Of a stretch of 11,325 nt of DNA, positions 5,910-11,325 are shown one piece after another. The translations under genes were made by a program, and so were the position numbers. The notes below the pieces were generated by a model. It had not been told where the DNA came from, ran no database searches, and saw nothing but the letters and a program-made list of their open reading frames with translations. Origin of the DNA: DATNBT01 sp964579765 (GTDB lineage Bacteria; Acidobacteriota; Vicinamibacteria; Vicinamibacterales; CAVVIG01); NCBI GenBank assembly GCA_964579765.1, contig CAZOIK010000352.1, positions 1 to 11,325 of the forward strand, read 5' to 3'. Each line of letters starts with the position of its first letter. Positions within the stretch are counted from its first letter, which is position 1.

Positions 5910-6511
5910 GACGGCTGCGCCATCACGCGCGACGCGTGCCAGATGTAGTGGAAGCCCGAGAGCAGCGTGATCGCCAGCGAGGCGTAGACGCACACGTCAA
6001 CCACGCGCGAATGATAGCCGAGATAGTTGAACAGCATCGCCGTCGAAATGGTGACGATGTAGATGGCGGTGGCCATCTTGCCGAAGATCGACGGCTGGAA
6101 CGTCCGCCGTCCGATCGCGAGGTTCACGATCGCGACGGTCACGACGATGCAGACGTCGCGGCTGATGACGAGCGCGGTCAGCCAGATCGGCAGCCGGTTC
6201 CGGAGCCCGAGGCCGGGAATCGTCAGCACCACGAACGCGCTGACGAGCATCAGCTTGTCGGCCATGGGATCGAGCCACGCGCCCAGGGTCGTCTTCTGTC
6301 CCGAGCGGCGCGCGATCACGCCGTCGAGCGCGTCGGTGATGCCCGCGACGGCGAACACGGCCAGCGCCCACCCGCGCTCGCGCTCGACGATGAGGACGAT
6401 GAAGGCGGGGATGAGCAGCATCCGCAGCAGCGTGAGCTGGTTCGCCACCGTGAACACGGCGTCGCTCGTCTCCGGCCCGAGCGTGGGCGTCGCCTGGCTA
6501 CTTGCCGCCAT
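5906..6511 (-). CDS. pgsA: CDP-diacylglycerol--glycerol-3-phosphate 3-phosphatidyltransferase (PGP synthase)
   Basis: The 201-aa inner-membrane enzyme transfers a phosphatidyl group from CDP-diacylglycerol to glycerol-3-phosphate, the committed step to phosphatidylglycerol and cardiolipin. The full CDP-alcohol phosphotransferase signature D-x2-DG-x2-AR-x8-G-x3-D-x3-D is present, with D60, D63, G64, A67, R68, G77, D81 and D85. NQLTLLRMLLIP (24-35) just before the first helix is typical of PgsA. Several more hydrophobic helices follow (about 89-104, 112-136, 145-163 and 170-188). The first ~17 residues are a low-complexity polar extension. The ATG at 6511 lies 14 bp inside the end of the TPR/SLH gene, with no Shine-Dalgarno, and the TGA overlaps the cyclophilin ATG, so translation is probably coupled on both sides. 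Another CDP-alcohol transferase such as Pss or a cardiolipin synthase is less likely given the N-terminal motif. Confidence 0.93.
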   Translation of the reverse strand: MAASSQATPTLGPETSDAVFTVANQLTLLRMLLIPAFIVLIVERERGWALAVFAVAGITDALDGVIARRSGQKTTLGAWLDPMADKLMLVSAFVVLTIPGLGLRNRLPIWLTALVISRDVCIVVTVAIVNLAIGRRTFQPSIFGKMATAIYIVTISTAMLFNYLGYHSRVVDVCVYASLAITLLSGFHYIWHASRVMAQPS

Positions 6512-7865
6512 GATCGGCGAGGGCTTCGACGCGGCTGACGGCCGCCACTGCGTCCGCGCCCGTCACGACTTTCGACGGCTGAAAGCTGTTGTTGGGTCCC
6601 GTGTGCATGACGCCCGCCGCCACCACCATCGACGCCGCGGGGTACGCGAGGTGCGTCGGACCGAGATCGGAGAACTTCATGCGCGCGGCCTGCCAGCTCC
6701 GCGCGCGGACCGGATCGGCGACCGCGAGCCGCGCGAGCAGGCGGCTCATCGCGATCGCGAGATCGCTGCGGCGGACGACGCCGCGCGGCTGGAAGGTGTG
6801 GTTGTCGAACGGATCGAGGAGGCCGGCGCGCGCGACGGCGAGAATCCACGTCGCGGCCCAGTGCGAGCGCACGTCCGTGACGACCACCGGCTCTTTGCGC
6901 CGCCCCGCCTGCACGAGCGCCGGCAGCCGGATGCCGATGAGCGCCGCGAGCTCTCCCCGCGTCAGCTGCGCCGTCTTCTCGATCGCGCGGTACTCCTGCG
7001 GGAGATGCGCCGCTTCGGCGCGCGCCTTCGCGTCGTCCAGCTTCGCCTCGAGCGCGTCGCCCGGCTCGACGACGAGCGCCTCGCCGTACCAGCGCACTGC
7101 GCCGTCGAAGTCGCCGCGCGCCGACAGGAGATCGCCAATCTGCACCATGGCCGCCGTGTCGCCGGCGTCGAGCGACACGGCCTTCTGCAGGTCCGTGAGG
7201 GCCGCGTCGGGCGCGCCGCGCTTGACTTCGACGTCCGCGCGCTCGCGATAGAGAAACGCGCTGTCGGGCGACGCGGCGATCGCGTCCGTATAAGACCTGG
7301 CCGCGTCGTCGAGCCGGCCGTCCTTCACGGCCTGCCGCGCCGCGGCGAGCTGCTGCTCCACGCCCTTGAACTGGAGCGCGTCCACGCGGCGCTTGACGTC
7401 CACGAGCGACGGGTTGACGGCGACCGCCGACTGGAACGCGAACAGCGCGTCGCGGTCGCGCCCGAGCGCGAGAAACGCCTCGCCGCCGCCGACGAGCGCC
7501 GGGACGTAGCGCGCGTCCGCCGCCAGCGCCTTCTCGAAGTGCGGAAGCGCGGCCTTCGCGTCCTTGCGCGCGAGCGCGAGATAGCCGAGCGAGGTCTCGG
7601 CCGGGTAGAAGCCCGGCGCCGCCTTCAGCGCGAGCGTGAACTCGCGCTCGGCGCTCGCGAAGTCGCCGGCTTGCAGCAAGCGCCAGCCGCGCGCCTGGCC
7701 GGCGACCGCGACCGGATACGCGCTGAACGACTCGGGCACCGTCGGCTCGACGAAGTCCTGCACCGCCGCCGCCGTCGGCGTCGGGAGCGGCGCCCGGTGC
7801 GCGCAGGCCGCGCTGATCGCCGCGACAGCCGCCGCGACGACGACACCCGTCTTCACTCTCGTCAC
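6498..7865 (-). CDS. Exported TPR protein with C-terminal S-layer homology repeats (possible lipoprotein)
   Basis: About 455 aa from GTG 7865, which follows the hflX stop by 10 nt. An AGAGGT-like site lies upstream with a long spacer; GTG 7889 (overlapping hflX) and GTG 7856 are alternatives. The N-terminus, MTRVKTG then a hydrophobic run ending ISAAC (17-21), is a signal peptide; C21 could be lipidated, though the lipobox lacks the usual Leu at -3. TPR-like helices run from about 57 to 290 (for example GDFASAEREFTLALKAAPG and GRLDDAARSYTDAIAASPD). Two SLH-like repeats follow: about 326-380 (VVTDVRSHWAATWILAVARAG ... RSDLAIAMSRLL, broken here for length) and about 396-450 (MKFSDLGPTHLAYPAA ... 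ADAVAAVSRV). A partial third may lie at 298-316 (TAQLTRGELAALIGIRL). SLH repeats usually bind cell-wall polymers, so an envelope scaffold is likely. The partner is unknown. Confidence 0.85.
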   Translation of the reverse strand: MTRVKTGVVVAAAVAAISAACAHRAPLPTPTAAAVQDFVEPTVPESFSAYPVAVAGQARGWRLLQAGDFASAEREFTLALKAAPGFYPAETSLGYLALARKDAKAALPHFEKALAADARYVPALVGGGEAFLALGRDRDALFAFQSAVAVNPSLVDVKRRVDALQFKGVEQQLAAARQAVKDGRLDDAARSYTDAIAASPDSAFLYRERADVEVKRGAPDAALTDLQKAVSLDAGDTAAMVQIGDLLSARGDFDGAVRWYGEALVVEPGDALEAKLDDAKARAEAAHLPQEYRAIEKTAQLTRGELAALIGIRLPALVQAGRRKEPVVVTDVRSHWAATWILAVARAGLLDPFDNHTFQPRGVVRRSDLAIAMSRLLARLAVADPVRARSWQAARMKFSDLGPTHLAYPAASMVVAAGVMHTGPNNSFQPSKVVTGADAVAAVSRVEALADHGGK

Positions 7866-7875
7866 AACCGGAATT

Positions 7876-9135
7876 TTACCTCTCGGCACGGCCGGGCGCG
7901 CTGACGCGATCGATGAGACGGCGCGGCACGTCGGCGACGATCACGACGCGCCCGTCGCGCGCCTCGTGCACGACGACGCGCGCGTATCGGTACACGCGGC
8001 CGATCCGCTCGCGATCGTCCGGATCGTCGGGATCGAAGGTCAGCGTCATCCGGACGACGTCGAGCGCCAGCCGCGACGCGACCGTCTCGACGAGCTCGTC
8101 AACGCCGTCCCTGGTCAGCGCCGAGATCAGGAGCGCGGCGGGGTCCTGCTCCTGCAGCCGCCGGCGCTCGTCGGGCGTCAGCGCGTCGCACTTGTTGTAG
8201 ACCTCGAGCATCGGCACCTCGAGCGCGCCGACCTCCTCGAGGACCCGGCGCACGGCGTCCATGCGGCGGTCGCGATCGGCCGCCGACGCGTCGATGACGT
8301 GCAGGATGAGGTCGGCGTCGGCGACCTCCTCGAGCGTCGCGCGGAACGCGGCGACCAGCGCGTGCGGCAGACGGTCGATGAACCCGACCGTGTCGGAGAC
8401 CAGCAGCTCGCGGTTGTCGGGCAGCCGCACCTGACGCACGAGCGGATCGAGCGTGACAAACAGCGCGTCGGACGCGACGGCGTCCGCGTGCGTCAGCACG
8501 TTGAAGAGCGTCGTCTTGCCGGCGTTGGTGTAGCCGACCAGCGCGACGGTCGGCACCGAGGCCTTGTGGCGGCGCTCGCGGAGCTGCGCCCGGCGCTGCC
8601 GCACGTGCTCGATGTCGTCGGTGAGCGCGTGGATGCGCGTCCGGATGCGGCGGCGGTCCGTCTCGAGCTTCGTTTCGCCGGGGCCGCGCGTGCCGATCCC
8701 GCCGCCGAGCCGCGACAGCGCCGCGCCGGCGCCGACGAGCCGCGGCAGCAGGTACTTCAGCTGCGCGAGCTCGACCTGCAGCTTGCCCTCGCGCGTCTTC
8801 GCGCGTCTCGCGAAGATGTCGAGGATGAGCTGCGTGCGGTCGATGACCTTGCGGCCGACCTGCTCTTCGACGTGCCTGAGCTGCGCCGGCGTCAGCTCGT
8901 TGTCGAAGACGACGACGTCCACGCGCATCTCGGCGCACGAGGCCGCGAGAATCTTGATCTTGCCGGCGCCGAGAAACGTCGAGGAATCCGGCTTCGGCCG
9001 CTCCTGCAGCACGCGCAGGACGACCTCCGCGCCGGCCGCCTCGGCGAGGCCCGCCAGCTCGTCCATCGATCGCTCGGCCGCGTGCCGGCGCATGGCGCCG
9101 GTGATCAGGCCCACTAGCGCCGAGCGTTCGCGCAT
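7876..9135 (-). CDS. hflX: Ribosome-associated GTPase HflX
   Basis: A 419-aa Obg-HflX GTPase that in E. coli splits stalled 70S ribosomes after heat stress. The start is ATG 9135-9133 with GAGG 7 nt upstream. The frame can be extended to 9354, but the added 73 residues are Arg-rich antisense of tsaC and are not part of HflX. The N-terminal HflX domain (about 20-130) includes STFLGAGKI and VVVFDNELTPAQLRHVEEQ; a linker carries GGGIGTRGPGETKLETDRR (144-162). The G domain has GYTNAGKT (201-208), Thr228 in FVTLDP as the G2 candidate, DTVGF (248-252), NKCD (314-317) and a G5 SAL at 338-340. A short C-terminal domain ends near 405. The start lies 22 bp inside the end of tsaC and the stop abuts the TPR/SLH gene, indicating coupled translation in one operon. 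Confidence 0.96.
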   Translation of the reverse strand: MRERSALVGLITGAMRRHAAERSMDELAGLAEAAGAEVVLRVLQERPKPDSSTFLGAGKIKILAASCAEMRVDVVVFDNELTPAQLRHVEEQVGRKVIDRTQLILDIFARRAKTREGKLQVELAQLKYLLPRLVGAGAALSRLGGGIGTRGPGETKLETDRRRIRTRIHALTDDIEHVRQRRAQLRERRHKASVPTVALVGYTNAGKTTLFNVLTHADAVASDALFVTLDPLVRQVRLPDNRELLVSDTVGFIDRLPHALVAAFRATLEEVADADLILHVIDASAADRDRRMDAVRRVLEEVGALEVPMLEVYNKCDALTPDERRRLQEQDPAALLISALTRDGVDELVETVASRLALDVVRMTLTFDPDDPDDRERIGRVYRYARVVVHEARDGRVVIVADVPRRLIDRVSAPGRAER

Positions 9136-9758
9136 GCCTGCACCTCGTCGAAGTCGATGGCGCCCGGACGAATCAGATGGACGCCGTCGTCGGTCGCCGC
9201 GACGATCGTCGAGGGCGGTCCGCCGGGCGTCCGGCCCGCGTCGAGCAGCAGATCCACGTCGCTCGACGCGAACACGCGCGCGATGTGCTCGGGATCGTCC
9301 GACGGCGGTTCGCCGCTCAGGTTGGCGCTCGTCGCGGTCAGCGGGATCCCGCACGCGCGACAGAGGTCCCGCGTCACGTCGTGGTCGGGCACGCGGACCC
9401 CCACGCGGTCGCTGCCGCCGGTGAGCTCCGGGGCGATTGACGGCGGACGCGCGATGAGCAGCGTCAGCGGCCCCGGCCAGTAGCGCGCGGCCAGCCGCCG
9501 CTCCATCGCCGACAGACCGCCCAGCCGCGCGATCACCTGGTCGAGATCGGCCGCGACGAGCGCGATGCCGCGCGCCGCGGAACGACCCTTGACGGCGAAC
9601 AGCCGCTCGATTGCGGGCGTCGAAAACGGATCCACCGCGAGGCCGTAGAGCGTGTCGGTCGGGATGGCGACGACGCCTCCGCCGCCGACGACGGCCGCGG
9701 CGGCGGCGAGCGCCTGCACGCGGGCCCGCGGATCCCCTCCGATCGCGATGCGTCGCAT
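9114..9758 (-). CDS. tsaC: L-threonylcarbamoyladenylate synthase (TsaC/Sua5/YrdC family)
   Basis: The enzyme makes threonylcarbamoyl-AMP from threonine, bicarbonate and ATP, the first step of the universal t6A37 modification of ANN-decoding tRNAs. The 214-aa length fits a YrdC domain with no full Sua5 C-terminal domain. Motifs in order are PTDTLYGLA (33-41), KGR (57-59), WPGPLTLL (94-101), VRVPDH (121-126), TSANLSG (143-149), STIV (183-186) and RPGAI (197-201). The ATG at 9758 is 13 nt after the glpX stop; no clear Shine-Dalgarno precedes it. The stop lies 22 bp inside hflX. Unlike the E. coli threonyl-AMP enzymes, many bacteria name this gene sua5 or ywlC; the single-domain length leads me to tsaC. 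Bicarbonate is a substrate here, but the carbonic anhydrase gene of this window is on another transcript, so a functional link is not implied. Confidence 0.94.
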   Translation of the reverse strand: MRRIAIGGDPRARVQALAAAAAVVGGGGVVAIPTDTLYGLAVDPFSTPAIERLFAVKGRSAARGIALVAADLDQVIARLGGLSAMERRLAARYWPGPLTLLIARPPSIAPELTGGSDRVGVRVPDHDVTRDLCRACGIPLTATSANLSGEPPSDDPEHIARVFASSDVDLLLDAGRTPGGPPSTIVAATDDGVHLIRPGAIDFDEVQACANARR

Positions 9759-9771
9759 GCCGGCCGCCGTG

Positions 9772-10761
<990 letters not shown>

Positions 10762-10767
10762 AAATAA

Positions 10768-10823
10768 GAGGTCGGAGGTTGGAGGTTGGAGGTCAGGGAT
10801 CGGGAATCAGGAACTGAGAATCA
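10768..10823. repeat. Heptanucleotide tandem array, 8 x 7 bp
   Basis: Eight consecutive 7-mers with no break in phase: GAGGTCG, GAGGTTG, GAGGTTG, GAGGTCA, GGGATCG, GGAATCA, GGAACTG, AGAATCA (10768-10823, plus strand). The consensus is approximately GRRRTYR, purine-rich on the plus strand and pyrimidine-rich in the glpX transcript. The last unit contains the TGA stop of the acyl-CoA dehydrogenase (10823-10821), and the array ends 6 bp before the glpX start codon. It fills essentially the whole intergenic gap. I recall similar GGAGGTTGGAGGT-type strings between genes of acidobacterial genomes, unverified. Confidence 0.85.
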
Positions 10824-11325
10824 CGGACGCCATGGCGGCAGCTCGCAGCGCGAAGGCCGGTCGCTACGATAGCCCAAAAGATAGTCGGCTTGCATCACCG
10901 TGTGGATTTCTCGCGTGCCCTCGTAGATGACCGCGCCTTTGCAGTTGCGATAGTAGCGGCCGACCGGATATTCGTCGGAGTAGCCGTTCGCGCCGTGCAC
11001 CTGCACGGCATCCGACGCCGCGCGCTCCGACGCGACCGTCGCGAACCACTTGGCCAGGCTGGTTTCCCGCGTGTTGCGGCGTCCCTGGTTCTTCAACCAC
11101 CCCGAACGGAGCCAGAGCAGCCGGGCCGCCTGGTAGTCCGATTCCATCTGCGCGATCATCTGCTTCACGAGCTGGTGCTGTGCAATCTCCACGCCGAAGG
11201 CATGGCGGTCCTTCGCGTAGCGGACGCTCGCGTCGCGGCACGCGCGAATGAGGCCCGTCGCGCCCGCGGCGACGGTGTAGCGGCCCTGATCGAGCGAGAA
11301 CATCGCGATCTTGAAGCCCTCGCCT
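10821..11325 (-). CDS. Acyl-CoA dehydrogenase, C-terminal part
   Basis: The last ~167 codons of a flavin-dependent acyl-CoA dehydrogenase; the 5' part lies beyond the right edge. The frame is open to position 11325 and reads GEGFKIAMFSLDQGRYTVAA, so the apparent ATG at 11303 is internal. The four-helix C-terminal domain is recognisable: AAGATGLIRACRDASVRYA, HQLVKQMIAQMESDYQAAR, QVHGANGYSDEYPVGRYYRN and IYEGTREIHTVMQADYLLG. The Glu in the YEGT motif is at the position of the catalytic base of medium-chain acyl-CoA dehydrogenase. It catalyses alpha,beta-desaturation of an acyl-CoA, passing electrons through electron-transfer flavoprotein; chain-length or glutaryl-type specificity cannot be judged from this part. 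The C-terminus RCELPPWRP is complete. The TGA lies in the heptamer array, 59 bp before glpX. Confidence 0.95.
   Translation of the reverse strand, partial: GEGFKIAMFSLDQGRYTVAAGATGLIRACRDASVRYAKDRHAFGVEIAQHQLVKQMIAQMESDYQAARLLWLRSGWLKNQGRRNTRETSLAKWFATVASERAASDAVQVHGANGYSDEYPVGRYYRNCKGAVIYEGTREIHTVMQADYLLGYRSDRPSRCELPPWRP

Noticed and set aside
6063..7904. 613-aa plus-strand frame
   Set aside because: It is an Arg-rich shadow antisense to pgsA and the TPR/SLH gene, both of which have recognisable domains on the other strand.
9136..9354. 73-residue N-terminal extension of HflX
   Set aside because: It is Arg-rich antiparallel-frame noise inside tsaC. The internal ATG at 9135 has a Shine-Dalgarno and gives the normal HflX length.

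Overview
This is a high-GC bacterial chromosomal window (roughly two-thirds G+C by eye) with densely packed, mostly housekeeping genes and no phage, transposon, CRISPR, tRNA or rRNA signal. The mix of a TPR protein carrying S-layer-homology repeats, a secreted double cyclophilin, an acyl-CoA dehydrogenase ending in the GANGYSDEYPVGRYYRN / IYEGTREIHT style, and purine-rich heptamer repeats between genes resembles Acidobacteriota (Vicinamibacteria-like) genomes. That assignment is inference from family resemblance and has not been searched.

Layout. Positions 1-584 (minus) hold the N-terminal part of the ABC-F translation factor EttA, cut by the window edge. Only 21 bp away, a plus-strand group begins: dinB (DNA polymerase IV), a 76-aa small protein of unknown function, and a beta-class carbonic anhydrase, ending at 2529. 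A 475-bp convergent spacer (2530-3004) has no credible gene. It contains a perfect 16-bp palindrome and a decayed tandem array with a period of about 21 bp. From 3005 to the right edge everything is on the minus strand.

Reading in the direction of transcription (right to left), the minus-strand genes are: acyl-CoA dehydrogenase (partial), glpX (class II fructose-1,6-bisphosphatase), tsaC/sua5 (threonylcarbamoyl-AMP synthase), hflX (ribosome-associated GTPase), a TPR/SLH exported protein, pgsA (phosphatidylglycerophosphate synthase), a secreted double-cyclophilin protein, an OafA-type membrane acyltransferase, and a small DUF4870-like membrane protein. From tsaC to the cyclophilin the genes overlap or nearly touch (22-bp overlap, about 10-bp gap, 14-bp overlap, 4-bp ATGA overlap), so they very likely form one translationally coupled operon. 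That operon mixes tRNA modification, ribosome rescue, envelope structure, phospholipid synthesis and exported protein folding. The last gene, the small membrane protein, is set apart by a probable terminator. It has the only strong Shine-Dalgarno sequence in the window, directly preceded by two adjacent 7-bp hairpins.

No clearly new multi-gene system is visible. The points most worth a second look are the 21-bp-period array, the twin-hairpin leader, the heptamer array in the glpX leader, the split active-site residues of the double cyclophilin, and the TPR/SLH protein.
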